Below the pieces are notes generated by a model, which was not told where the DNA came from, made no database searches, and worked only from the letters and a program-made list of their open reading frames with translations. Source: Chitinophaga arvensicola (GTDB lineage: Bacteria; Bacteroidota; Bacteroidia; Chitinophagales; Chitinophagaceae). Taken from it: a DNA stretch of 64,000 nt. The position numbers were made by a program, and so were the translations under genes. Position 1 is the stretch's first letter; every line of letters begins with the position of its first letter. This document shows positions 16,886 to 26,162 of this stretch, one piece after another. The stretch lies in assembly GCF_900110835.1 (NCBI RefSeq), contig NZ_FOJG01000001.1:1995022-2059021 (forward strand), given 5' to 3'.

Positions 16886-19017
16886 GATGAGCCATAACAG
16901 GCGAATGTATCATTGCTTACGGAAAGATTTACCTTGGGTACTACTGCTACATCAACAGAATCCAATACCGTGCATCCGTGTACGTTAGATGCCTGTACGC
17001 GGTAGCGGGTGTTTACCAGTGGGGTAGCTACTGCATCGTTGCAGAATACACAACTGATAGTACTGCTGGTGAGCCATTGTACGGTGCCGTCTGACAAGGC
17101 ATTCAGGTTTACGCTGTTGCCTTCGCAGATTTTCGGCTGACTGGCAGAAGCGGTAACTACCGGTGTAGGATGGATGATGATGATTTTGCTGACAGAGTCG
17201 CGGCAGTTGCGGGCATCTGTAATCACCAGTTTTATGGCTTGTCCGCCCGAAGTGGTGTACTTCATGCCGGGCGGCGTTTTTGCGGTGGAAGTTTGTCCGT
17301 TGCCCAGATCCCAGTACCAGTCGGCGATAGGGATGTTGGGAGAAGTAATGGTGGTATTTATAAAGCTCACAGGTTGTCCTGCGCAGGTAACCGGCCCCGT
17401 AGTGAAATCGGCTTGTGGCGCCATGATCGTGATATCCGCAGGTTTATACACAATATCGTCGCAGTAGGCGGGATCTTTATAGTGAATCGTCAGCTGGTTG
17501 TCGAAGGAGCCGGCGGTAGCCCATGTTTTTATATAGGTCTGATTGGTGGTGGTGAATACTTCTCCGTCACCGAACCGCCAGGAGTAGCTGGCCACCAGTC
17601 CCAGTGGTACATTCAGCACTTCATAGGTTGCCTTGCTGCTTCTGCAGATGGTATTAACACCGGCAGTAAAATCTGCCCGGAAATAATAAACGGTCTGAAA
17701 GCTGCTATGGCTGCAGTTATTGCCAATTTCACCGATGGTTAGACGAACCGTGTAGTTACCCGGAGTGGTATAATTATGCACGGCATCGCGGGTATTTACC
17801 AGGGGGGAATTGTCGCCAAAGTCCCACTGGTAGGTAGAATTCACACTTGTGCCAATAGAATTATTGGTAAAGATAAATTTACTTTTATCGGAGCAATCGC
17901 GTACCGCGCTGAATTTTGATACAGGCCCGGTAACGTTTACTGTGGCGGATGGCGCATTGGTGAAACATCCGTTGCTGCCTGCTTTCATTTTCACGGTAAG
18001 GGTGCCATTGGCATTGAAGGTATGCCGGATATCATTGTTGCTGCCGGTAGCGGTTTCTCCATCGCCGAAATCCCAGGTGTAGGTATCTGCGAAGCTGGCA
18101 TTGGCCAGCAATCTTACCGGGTCGCCTACGCAGGTACTGTTGGGGGATACCGTGAAACTCACGTTGGACGGCGGGTTTCCGGCATGTACGAATTTATCAA
18201 AAGTAGTAGTCACCACACATTGATTTTGTGTAGTAACGGTAACGGCTACGTTGTAAGTTCCCGTTTGCGTGTAGACGTGGGTGGTGGACCCGCTATTCGT
18301 GCTGCTGGTGTTACCATCGCCAAAATTCCAGGCCCAGGAAATGACTGGATCACTGATGCCGTTGGTAGAAGTGGCGTTGAAGACAGCATTAAAAGGAACG
18401 CAACCGGCCTGAGGATCAGACATCACGATTTCCGGCAGGGAGATATCGATATAAGCGGCTTTCTTCAATGTACCCGTGCAGCCGTTGCTGTTAGTAACGG
18501 TAAGGGTTACATCATATTTACCCGCGCGGGTATATTGATGTGGCGTATATGCGTTGCTGGTAGTGATTACAGTACCATCTCCAAAATCCCACGTACGACT
18601 GGCCGCGCCTGGAGTGGCATCGGTGAAATTAGCGGTGAATACTTTGCAACTTTTAGTGACATCTGCCGAGAAATTCACAACAGGGGTAGTGCCAACAACC
18701 AAATCACGCCAGTAGGTACTGGTAGTAGTGCCGCCGGTTACTTTGTATACTGCTTCCAGTGTGATTTTTACGGGGCCGCCACTGGTAAAGGTAACCTGTG
18801 GATTGGCATCATGAGAGGTTCTGCCATCCCCGAAATCCCAGTTATAACTTAATGGAGTACCGGTACTTGTGTTTTTTAGTGTAAGCGTTACCGGTGTACA
18901 CAGGTTTCCCGGTGAGGCGGTATAGGTGAAGTCCGCCTTCTGTGCCAGTAAGCTATTCGCCTGCAAAAGGGAGAGGAACAGGAAGATCCATAAACTCTTT
19001 GCGGGTAGGTATTTCAT
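16876..19017 (-). CDS. 5' part of a frameshifted giant PKD-repeat protein
   Basis: The protein starts MKYLPAKSLWIFLFLSLLQA with a signal peptide cut near SLLAQ. An ATG-less extension upstream is not needed. About seven PKD domains follow (each with W-x-F-G-D-G and a closing Gly-x-Tyr/Thr strand, for example RTWDFGDGTVITTSNAYTPH). After them comes an Ig-like module (ICEGNSVNLNALSDGTVQW). The frame stops at NDTFACYGSSCN just where the next module should begin. In the other frame the text goes on as VQLRAAGATTYNW. Either the gene is a recent pseudogene whose type B sorting domain is lost, or the sequence lacks one base. It would be a T9SS-exported surface protein partnered by the PorP/SprF protein downstream. 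Confidence 0.85.
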   Translation of the reverse strand: MKYLPAKSLWIFLFLSLLQANSLLAQKADFTYTASPGNLCTPVTLTLKNTSTGTPLSYNWDFGDGRTSHDANPQVTFTSGGPVKITLEAVYKVTGGTTTSTYWRDLVVGTTPVVNFSADVTKSCKVFTANFTDATPGAASRTWDFGDGTVITTSNAYTPHQYTRAGKYDVTLTVTNSNGCTGTLKKAAYIDISLPEIVMSDPQAGCVPFNAVFNATSTNGISDPVISWAWNFGDGNTSSTNSGSTTHVYTQTGTYNVAVTVTTQNQCVVTTTFDKFVHAGNPPSNVSFTVSPNSTCVGDPVRLLANASFADTYTWDFGDGETATGSNNDIRHTFNANGTLTVKMKAGSNGCFTNAPSATVNVTGPVSKFSAVRDCSDKSKFIFTNNSIGTSVNSTYQWDFGDNSPLVNTRDAVHNYTTPGNYTVRLTIGEIGNNCSHSSFQTVYYFRADFTAGVNTICRSSKATYEVLNVPLGLVASYSWRFGDGEVFTTTNQTYIKTWATAGSFDNQLTIHYKDPAYCDDIVYKPADITIMAPQADFTTGPVTCAGQPVSFINTTITSPNIPIADWYWDLGNGQTSTAKTPPGMKYTTSGGQAIKLVITDARNCRDSVSKIIIIHPTPVVTASASQPKICEGNSVNLNALSDGTVQWLTSSTISCVFCNDAVATPLVNTRYRVQASNVHGCTVLDSVDVAVVPKVNLSVSNDTFACYGSSCN

Positions 19018-19195
19018 AGGTACACAGGGTTTTCCATTACTAAAAGACACCACAAATTAATAAAAATAACATATATAAATTTTTTGATTTTCGGAAATGA
19101 TGATACCGGGAACGATGAAAACCAGCGTAATGGCTGCAAATCAATAAGATCCGGTATCAAAATTTCCATTTGAGTTCTTTTTCAGCGACTTAGTG

Positions 19196-22100
19196 TTATC
19201 GGATAAGTGTCACATTCCCTTTCAGGAGGTTGACAGCTCCTTTATCGCAAACCAGTTCTACATAATAAACAAATACATCCGGGTTGAGTATCACGCCTTT
19301 AAAACGGCCATCCCAGCCTTTTGAAGGATCGTTGGTACTGGACCCGGTGCGTTCAAATACCAGCTGTCCCCAACGGTTGAAGATCCTGAAAACACGGATG
19401 GTTTGCATGCCTTGTCCCCTGATGTAGAAAATATCGTTCTGCCCATCGCCGTTAGGTGAAAAAGTATTGGGAATGAATACATTGCCCTCATTGCACACCA
19501 GTTTGATGGTAATATCATCACTGCTCTCACAGCCAAACTGGTTGGTAACCTTTACGTGATAGGTAATATCATCTGTAGGGGTAGCCGTAGGGGTTAGACA
19601 GTCGTAACAACTGAGGCCTTTTACCGGCGTCCATTCTGTTTTGATGATGTCTGCACTGCCGGTTACCGGTAAAGGGATAACCGAACCAGTGGCAATGACC
19701 ATATCCGGTCCGGCATTTACTACCGGTGCGGAACGTACGTATACCCTGGCCAGCGCAGTATCTGTAAAGCAGTTACTGTTGTCGTAACCAACTACCTGGT
19801 AAGTGATATTGCCATCCGGGGTGGATGTGGGGCGTTGTATGTCTGCCCGGTTCAAGCCCCTGGCAGGAATCCATTGGTAGCGCAATGCGCCGCCTGCGTT
19901 CATTTGTACACTTTCACCCGCACATATTTCTGCGTCCTGGGCATATACATGGAATGGTTGCGTGACAGATACCCTCACTTCCCCTTTATTCGTGCAACCG
20001 TATTCGTTAGTTGCCGTGACTTTATACACCGTATCGATATCAGGTTTTACCTGCGGCGATACGCTGGCCGGATCAGAAATATTATAGTTCGTCCAGTCTA
20101 CCATTACATTAGTGGTAGTATTGGCCTGTAGCTGTAGTACAGTCCCCCGGCAGATTTTAGACTCCATCGGAGATGGGTTTAATATCGGGGAAGGATTGAT
20201 TACCATGTTTGCCGTGGTCACGGAAGGGCAGGAACCATCGGCGTTGGTGATGGTTAATGTTACCGGCACAGTACCCGGGCTGTTCAATGCTATTTCCGGA
20301 GGTACCCGGTCAGTATAGGTTTTATCGGTTCCCACCTGCCATAACCATTTGGTGCCGGTGAGGTTCCTGGTGTCGCTGCCTGATAACTGAAACTTGCCCG
20401 ATACACAAAGTGGGAGTATCGGTGCGATCACTGCCACAGGTTGTGGAGGAATAACTACAGGGAGTATTTTTTCATCAATACAGCCATAAGCGCTGGTCAC
20501 GGTGAGCTTCACATTGGTAGTTCCCGGTTGCGGATAATTGAATGAGCCGTTGAATGTAGTGGCGTTATTATCAGGATTACCGGGTACCCCAAAATCCCAG
20601 GCATTGGTGAAGTCGAGCGCAAGGGAATCTTTAGTTAATGTTTTACTCTTGTTGGTAAAGGTAACCAGTCCGCCGCCACATACCTGGAAATCGTCGGTAG
20701 TGAAGTCTGCAGTGGTTTTGTCTACAATGATTTTGTCATTTCCATCTGCCTTTACCACACATCCCTGGTCATCCAATAAGGATACACGCGGATAATAGAT
20801 ACCGGATTTTACGTAGGTATGTGCGGGTGACACCGGTGTTTTGGAAGTCAGTACGGTACCATCGTCAAAGTCCCACATGTAGGTGTCTGTTTTGGTAGAA
20901 GTGGCGGTGACGCTAACGGTTAGTGGTACACAACCTTGTGTAGGCGTGGTTTTCATGGTGCCGTCGGGGCCTTTGATCGTAATAGGCAGGGTAGTAGTGC
21001 TGGAGCAGCCACCTTCTGCGTATACGGTCAATATTACATCGTATGTTTTTGCGCGGGCGTAGATGTGTACATCCGGATCATTCTTCGATGAAGTGCCGTT
21101 ATCTCCAAAATCCCAGTGGGAGTTTACAAAATCTGTAGAAGTGTTGGTGAATAATACTTTTACCGGCGGACACAGATCCAGGTTAGCGGGAATGGTGAAT
21201 GAGGCTTTAGGATCCGGTACGGTGATGAGATTTGTTTTCGTGATTTCATCGGTACATCCTGCTGCAGTTATTACTTTGAGCACTACATTATATTTGCCGG
21301 GAGCGCTGTACACTTTCACCGGTTGGTTGCCGGTACCGGTAGTTTTATCGCCAAAGTCCCAGGTGTAGCTGGTTACATTGCCTTCCGACTGGTCTACGAA
21401 AGTGAACGATTTATCGAGGCAGGCCACATTGGACGGCACTATAAAATCCGCTTTTACCCGGTCGAAACGGATTACCTGCGTGGCTTTCGCTACGCAACTA
21501 AATTTGTCTGTTACAGTAAGTACAACCGTATAGTCGTTTGCGTTAGTATAGGTATGTTTGATACCGACGGGTTGTGTCGTGTAATTTTCTTTTGCCGTTT
21601 GATCACCGAAATCCCATTCCCAGTTCAATATCTGGTTACCTGCGCTGGCGGTTGATTTGTCTGTAAAGCTGAAGATTTCATCTTTACATCTCTTCCCGGT
21701 AAAATCAAAATCAGGGTCCGTACCGTTTACGTCGATGCTGATAGGTGGTGCGTCGCGCGTACAGCTGTTTTTATCGGTGATAGACAGCTTGATAGTGAAC
21801 GTACCTGTTTTATTGTAGGTATGGGAAATGCCTTTGGTGGGATCAAAGTTGTAGGCAGGAATATTTTGCACGGGGCTTCCATCTCCCCAGTCCCAGTTGT
21901 ATTCATTGACATTGGCGTTGTTGATAGGACCTAATGAAATGTTGATGGCTTCTCCTTTACAGATCCTTGGTTTGTCGGAACTGATGACAGGTTTCTCGTC
22001 AATGATGTTAACAGATTGCGTGGTGGTAGAAGTGCAGATTCCATTATCGATGGTGAGTCTTACCTGTTTCAATCCGGTAGTCAGGTAAGTGAAGTCCGGA

Positions 22101-24070
22101 TTTTGATCCGTGGAAGTGGCGCCATTTTCACCGAATTCCCAGAGCCAGGTTTTCACTGGTGTTGGAATTGGACCGAATGTAGAATTGTCGGTAAACTTGC
22201 GGTGATAAGGATTCACACAATCCGGAGCAGTTTCAAAACGTGCGATGGGTGGAATGATCTGTATATAATTCCGTTTAATCAATTGTTCCACGCAGCCGTT
22301 GTTGTTTACTTCGAGGATGATATCGTGGTTACCGATTTCATTAAAAGTGTGATTAGGATTTTCATCGGTACTGGTGCTGTTGTCCTGCACAAAAATCCAG
22401 GTCCAGGAAGTACCGCGTGGAACGGAGAGATTGGTAAATTGCACCGGATCTTTAGCACAGGATTTCAGTGGTGTAGCCACGAAATCTACTACAGGTTTGG
22501 TGCCCGCCATGATAATGGTAGTACCGGTAGCCGTACATCCACCTGCGGTAGTCACCGTAATAGAAACGGTGTAAGTACCCTGTGCCGTGAAAACATGATG
22601 AGGTCTGGCATCGGTAGAAGTGGCGCCATCTCCGAAATTCCATGCGTAACTCACAATAGGATCGGTGATGTCCAGTTCCACGTAGAAGTCTACCGGTAAA
22701 GGAATACAGCCTTCCTGTATACTGCGGTAGATACTCAGGTTAGGTTTGGCAATGCTGATGTAACGTGGTTTATTGACTGTTTTACTACATCCTGAAGCAT
22801 TGGTAGCTACGAGACTGATATCATAAATACCTTCCCGTGTATAAGTATGCGAGGGGTTTTCCAGCATAGACGTTGTGCCGTCTCCGAAATTCCATAGCCA
22901 GCTGGTGGCGCCGGTTGATTGTGCATTGAACTGTGTGGTAAAAGGTGTGTTACAGGCACTGATTGGCGTAGCTACGGGGTCAATCTGCGGAGATGGATTT
23001 ACATGAATGGTTTGTTGTATTTCTTCCATACAGGTGCCTAAAGTGGCCTGCATCTTCACAATATAGTCGCCCGGTGCAGAGAATTGTTTCACTGCATCTG
23101 TGCTTGTTTGTGTGGTACCATCCGGAAAAGCCCATGTAACCTGGTCTGGTGTAGGTTGAGTGGTATTGGTAAAAGTAACCGGTTGATCAACGCACAGCGA
23201 AGAATAAGTGAATGCCGGTTTTACTTTTTCGATAATGATATACTCTGTTTTAACCAGTGGGGTGGAGCAGCCGCCGGGAGTAGTAGCTGTGAGTTTTACG
23301 GTATAGCGTCCTTCCTTCGTGTAGGTGTGTTGGTTAGTTTGCCCGGTGCTGCCGTCTCCGTAATCCCAGGTGTAAGTAACCGGATCAGGAGAGTTGTTGA
23401 CGGTGTTATTAAAAAAATTAACAGTAAACGGAGTAACGCAGCTTTGTGTTTTATCTGCAGAAAAAACAGGTGTGGGTGCTTTTTCTACCTTAATAGGTAC
23501 CGGGCCTTTGAAGTTAGTACAGCCGTAGGAGTTAGTAACGGCGCTGATAACATTGTTGGTACCTGCATTTGTATATACATGTGTCACATTGGGACCGGTA
23601 GCGCCGCTACCATCGCCAAAGTCCCAGGTAATATCCCTGATGGTGCCATCGCCGGGGGTAGACTGATCCTGGAAAGTGCTGCTGAACGGTGCGCATCCGG
23701 TAAGGCCTCCCATGGTGAAATTAACAGTGGGCTTGTTGTACACCTGAATGTCAATTTGCCTGACGATTACATTGCCTGGTCCGTATGTAGCGGTGAGTTT
23801 TACGTGATAAATGCCGGGATCCTGGAAAGTTTTGGAGGGGGCCAGGTCATTGGTAATATTGGCGCCCAGTCCGAAGTCCCATTCCATTTTCTGGTATCCT
23901 GCATCCAGCGTAGCGGTGAAGTTTACCAGGAAAGGTGGGCATCCTGCCCGTTTATCGGCATTAATGGTAACTGATTGTGCATGCGCAGACATGGCCAGGG
24001 CCATCACCGGCAGCAAACCATAGAAAATATGTCTTATGACAATCCGTAAATAATACTGTAGGCTTTTCAT
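19196..24070 (-). CDS. giant PKD-repeat T9SS type B surface protein
   Basis: The protein has 1624 residues. The signal peptide ends AMSAHAQ and about 15 consecutive PKD domains follow, recognisable by WxFGDG-like turns and a closing GC pair. Examples are ITWDFGDGSGATG, YAWNFGDGATSTDARPHH and YTWDFGDKTTGTGNQP. After these come three Ig-like modules (from ICRGTVLQLQANTTTNV) and a type B C-terminal domain (VFIPNTFSPNGDGQNDIFYI, FRIFNRWGQLVFERT, LLKGNVTLIR). Such proteins are exported by the T9SS and form long surface stalks or adhesins. The paralog at 16169-19017 follows 178 nt downstream, then PorP/SprF, so the block is one surface-display unit. No catalytic domain was found. Confidence 0.93.
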   Translation of the reverse strand: MKSLQYYLRIVIRHIFYGLLPVMALAMSAHAQSVTINADKRAGCPPFLVNFTATLDAGYQKMEWDFGLGANITNDLAPSKTFQDPGIYHVKLTATYGPGNVIVRQIDIQVYNKPTVNFTMGGLTGCAPFSSTFQDQSTPGDGTIRDITWDFGDGSGATGPNVTHVYTNAGTNNVISAVTNSYGCTNFKGPVPIKVEKAPTPVFSADKTQSCVTPFTVNFFNNTVNNSPDPVTYTWDYGDGSTGQTNQHTYTKEGRYTVKLTATTPGGCSTPLVKTEYIIIEKVKPAFTYSSLCVDQPVTFTNTTQPTPDQVTWAFPDGTTQTSTDAVKQFSAPGDYIVKMQATLGTCMEEIQQTIHVNPSPQIDPVATPISACNTPFTTQFNAQSTGATSWLWNFGDGTTSMLENPSHTYTREGIYDISLVATNASGCSKTVNKPRYISIAKPNLSIYRSIQEGCIPLPVDFYVELDITDPIVSYAWNFGDGATSTDARPHHVFTAQGTYTVSITVTTAGGCTATGTTIIMAGTKPVVDFVATPLKSCAKDPVQFTNLSVPRGTSWTWIFVQDNSTSTDENPNHTFNEIGNHDIILEVNNNGCVEQLIKRNYIQIIPPIARFETAPDCVNPYHRKFTDNSTFGPIPTPVKTWLWEFGENGATSTDQNPDFTYLTTGLKQVRLTIDNGICTSTTTQSVNIIDEKPVISSDKPRICKGEAINISLGPINNANVNEYNWDWGDGSPVQNIPAYNFDPTKGISHTYNKTGTFTIKLSITDKNSCTRDAPPISIDVNGTDPDFDFTGKRCKDEIFSFTDKSTASAGNQILNWEWDFGDQTAKENYTTQPVGIKHTYTNANDYTVVLTVTDKFSCVAKATQVIRFDRVKADFIVPSNVACLDKSFTFVDQSEGNVTSYTWDFGDKTTGTGNQPVKVYSAPGKYNVVLKVITAAGCTDEITKTNLITVPDPKASFTIPANLDLCPPVKVLFTNTSTDFVNSHWDFGDNGTSSKNDPDVHIYARAKTYDVILTVYAEGGCSSTTTLPITIKGPDGTMKTTPTQGCVPLTVSVTATSTKTDTYMWDFDDGTVLTSKTPVSPAHTYVKSGIYYPRVSLLDDQGCVVKADGNDKIIVDKTTADFTTDDFQVCGGGLVTFTNKSKTLTKDSLALDFTNAWDFGVPGNPDNNATTFNGSFNYPQPGTTNVKLTVTSAYGCIDEKILPVVIPPQPVAVIAPILPLCVSGKFQLSGSDTRNLTGTKWLWQVGTDKTYTDRVPPEIALNSPGTVPVTLTITNADGSCPSVTTANMVINPSPILNPSPMESKICRGTVLQLQANTTTNVMVDWTNYNISDPASVSPQVKPDIDTVYKVTATNEYGCTNKGEVRVSVTQPFHVYAQDAEICAGESVQMNAGGALRYQWIPARGLNRADIQRPTSTPDGNITYQVVGYDNSNCFTDTALARVYVRSAPVVNAGPDMVIATGSVIPLPVTGSADIIKTEWTPVKGLSCYDCLTPTATPTDDITYHVKVTNQFGCESSDDITIKLVCNEGNVFIPNTFSPNGDGQNDIFYIRGQGMQTIRVFRIFNRWGQLVFERTGSSTNDPSKGWDGRFKGVILNPDVFVYYVELVCDKGAVNLLKGNVTLIR

Positions 24071-24190
24071 GGCATAGGTTGGCGTTAAGGCCGGTCATAG
24101 GTGTATTCAAAGCATAAAAATAGTGATAATGTTTGGAAATGCGATGCATTTATCTATATGGCTGAATGGCCGTAACTTAGCAAAAAAAGA

Positions 24191-24799
24191 ATGTCAGATA
24201 TGGATAGTCAGTACTGGAACAACAGGTATGTGAATGGGGATACAGGCTGGGATATGGGCGCTGTTTCTCCTCCGTTAAAGGAATATATTGATCAACTGGT
24301 GGATAGGGATATTCGTATACTCATTCCCGGTGGCGGCAACAGCTATGAGGCGGCATATCTGGCAGGACTGGCTTTTAGCGATATCACCGTATTGGATATC
24401 GCGCCTGTGTTAGTAGAACAACTACAGGAGAAATTTGCACGCACCCGTGTAAAAGTATTAGAGGAAGATTTTTTTAATCATACCGGCACTTACGACCTGG
24501 TATTGGAGCAAACTTTTTTCTGCGCCATAGATCCCTCACGGAGAGCAGATTATGTAAAACATATGCATTCGCTGATTGCACCGGACGGGCATCTGGCAGG
24601 TGTGTTGTTTAATCGTCATTTCACACAGGAAGGGCCACCATTCGGCGGTACAGAGCAAGAGTACCGCGATTTATTCTCCCGGTGGTTTGATATAAAAACG
24701 TTACAGACCTGTTATAATTCTCACCCTGCCAGACAGGGATATGAATTGTTTGTTAATTTTATGCCGAAAATAAGGAAGATATGGGACGTTTTTTATTAG
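24191..24799 (+). CDS. TPMT-like SAM-dependent methyltransferase
   Basis: This 202-residue protein of the thiopurine methyltransferase family opens with QYWNNRYVNGDTGWDMG, the family N-terminal substrate and SAM contact. It continues with IRILIPGGGNSYEAAYLAGL near residue 49 (motif I) and VTVLDIAPVLVEQL-like sequence near 70. The sequence YDLVLEQTFFCAIDPSRR near 113 is very typical of this family. It may methylate thiol, selenium or tellurium compounds, but the substrate is unknown. Its stop overlaps the start of the rhodanese-thioredoxin gene (24781) by 19 nt, so translation is probably coupled. A role in sulfur or redox chemistry is therefore plausible. Confidence 0.88.
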   Translation: MSDMDSQYWNNRYVNGDTGWDMGAVSPPLKEYIDQLVDRDIRILIPGGGNSYEAAYLAGLAFSDITVLDIAPVLVEQLQEKFARTRVKVLEEDFFNHTGTYDLVLEQTFFCAIDPSRRADYVKHMHSLIAPDGHLAGVLFNRHFTQEGPPFGGTEQEYRDLFSRWFDIKTLQTCYNSHPARQGYELFVNFMPKIRKIWDVFY

Positions 24800-25467
24800 C
24801 TGTATTACTGTTGTGCTCCGGCATAGCGGCCATGGCGCAACAGAAGGTAGATGCTGGCGAATTTGATAAGGATATCAAACAGAAGGATGCACAGGTTTTT
24901 GATGTGCGTACCACCGGTGAATTTAATACCGGACATCTTCCGAATGCCCTACAGGCTGATTATACTAAGAAAGAAGAATTTAAGGACCGTGTTCAATATC
25001 TCGACAAACACAGAACCGTTTATATTTACTGCCTGAGTGGTGGCCGTAGTACTGCCGCTGCCAAATGGATGAGAGAAAATGGTTTCAATGACGTAGTAGA
25101 ACTGGAAGGTGGTATCAACGCCTGGAAACAGGCCGGCAAACCACTGGATGGTGAAGCTTCAAAGCAACCGGAATTGAGCGTAGCTGATTATAACAAAGCC
25201 GTAAAGGTGAAGGGATATGTGCTCACTGATGTAGGCGCAACCTGGTGTCCACCGTGTAAGCAGATGGAACCTGTGCTCGTGCAATTCTTTCAAAAGCATT
25301 CGCAGGTGAAGAAGGTTATGGTAGATGGTGGAAAAGATGAGCAAGTGATGAAATCAGTCAATGCTACGAAGTTGCCTACGTTTATTGTTTATAAAGATGG
25401 TAAAGAGATTGCGAGGAAGGAAGGTGTGATGGAATTGAAAGAGTTGGAGAAACTGGTTGGATTGTAA
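24781..25467 (+). CDS. exported rhodanese-thioredoxin fusion protein
   Basis: The protein has 228 residues. The signal peptide MGRFLLAVLLLCSGIAAMAQ is followed by a rhodanese domain (about 25-120), with FDVRTTGEFNTGHLPNA and the active cysteine in VYIYCLSGGRSTAAAKWM. Then comes a thioredoxin domain (about 125-228) with the redox motif VGATWCPPCKQMEPVL. Linking a sulfurtransferase to a disulfide reductase suggests handling of persulfides or sulfur transfer in the periplasm. The gene overlaps the upstream methyltransferase by 19 nt and is followed after 18 nt by the macro-domain gene, so the three likely form an operon. Confidence 0.9.
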   Translation: MGRFLLAVLLLCSGIAAMAQQKVDAGEFDKDIKQKDAQVFDVRTTGEFNTGHLPNALQADYTKKEEFKDRVQYLDKHRTVYIYCLSGGRSTAAAKWMRENGFNDVVELEGGINAWKQAGKPLDGEASKQPELSVADYNKAVKVKGYVLTDVGATWCPPCKQMEPVLVQFFQKHSQVKKVMVDGGKDEQVMKSVNATKLPTFIVYKDGKEIARKEGVMELKELEKLVGL

Positions 25468-25485
25468 CTTGTAATTGTTAACCTC

Positions 25486-25965
25486 ATGATCATAAATTAT
25501 ATCACAGGCGATGCTCTTAAGCCTGTTGGCGAAGGAAATAAAATCATTGTACATGTATGCAATGATATCGGCGCCTGGGGAAAAGGTTTTGTGTTGCCGC
25601 TTGCGAAAAAATGGCCCAGAACAAAAGCCGTTTATCTTGATGCATTTAAATCCGCTACCCCTCCTCAATTAGGAGATATTCAATTGATTAATGTTGAACA
25701 AAATATGTGGGTCGTCAATATGATTGGCCAGCATAAAATAACTACCCGTCAGACGAAAGGAGGTATTCCTCCTGTAAGGTATGAAGCGATTCTCGCAGCT
25801 TTGCGGCAGGTGGCTGTTATTGCAACAGAACTATCGGCGGCTGTACATATGCCCCGGATTGGCTGCGGATTGGCAGGTGGTACCTGGGATAAGATTGAAC
25901 CGCTTATCCAGGATGCGTTTTCACCGGTGGAAGTGGGAGTGTATGTGTATGATCTGGCGGAGTAA
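25486..25965 (+). CDS. macro domain (ADP-ribose-binding) protein
   Basis: This 159-residue single macro domain opens with INYITGDAL, the first ADP-ribose contact. It has HVCNDIGAWGKGFVLPLAKKWP near residue 23 (Asn-Asp and Gly-rich loop) and MPRIGCGLAGGTWDKIEPLI near 121, the second phosphate loop. Proteins of this type bind or hydrolyse ADP-ribose linked to proteins, nucleic acids or small molecules such as O-acetyl-ADP-ribose. No ADP-ribosyltransferase toxin gene is next to it, so a DarTG-type pair is not supported. It lies 18 nt after the rhodanese-thioredoxin gene. Confidence 0.88.
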   Translation: MIINYITGDALKPVGEGNKIIVHVCNDIGAWGKGFVLPLAKKWPRTKAVYLDAFKSATPPQLGDIQLINVEQNMWVVNMIGQHKITTRQTKGGIPPVRYEAILAALRQVAVIATELSAAVHMPRIGCGLAGGTWDKIEPLIQDAFSPVEVGVYVYDLAE

Positions 25966-26091
25966 TATTATTTGCCAGGACTGGGGAAGCGGAGGGTTTT
26001 TTTATGAAGTCATTATGATAAAGTAGGAGGATATTCAGAGAAATCAAAAAACTCCGCAAAGAAATTAACCTGCAAAAGAAAAGGGCCTCCT

Positions 26092-26140
26092 GAAAAAAAT
26101 TGGGAGATAAGTGCCTATCCATCCGGCCCTTATCTCCCAA
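26092..26140 (-). terminator. terminator of the M32 carboxypeptidase gene
   Basis: The 11-bp perfect stem TGGGAGATAAG / CTTATCTCCCA is followed on the minus strand by AATTTTTTTC. Confidence 0.85.
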
Positions 26141-26162
26141 AAGTAAAAATCAGTTTAATCAA

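Noticed and set aside
16870..16890. Programmed ribosomal frameshift in the PKD gene
   Set aside because: No slippery heptamer or downstream hairpin was seen at the junction (TCATCGTGCAAC), so a one-base deletion or sequence error is simpler.
23084..23974. Long plus-strand frame opposite the giant PKD gene
   Set aside because: It lies wholly inside the PKD gene, has no motif, and reflects the codon pattern of the repeats on the other strand.
25486..25965. DarTG-type toxin-antitoxin from the macro domain
   Set aside because: No ADP-ribosyltransferase gene is adjacent. The neighbours are a rhodanese-thioredoxin protein and a carboxypeptidase.
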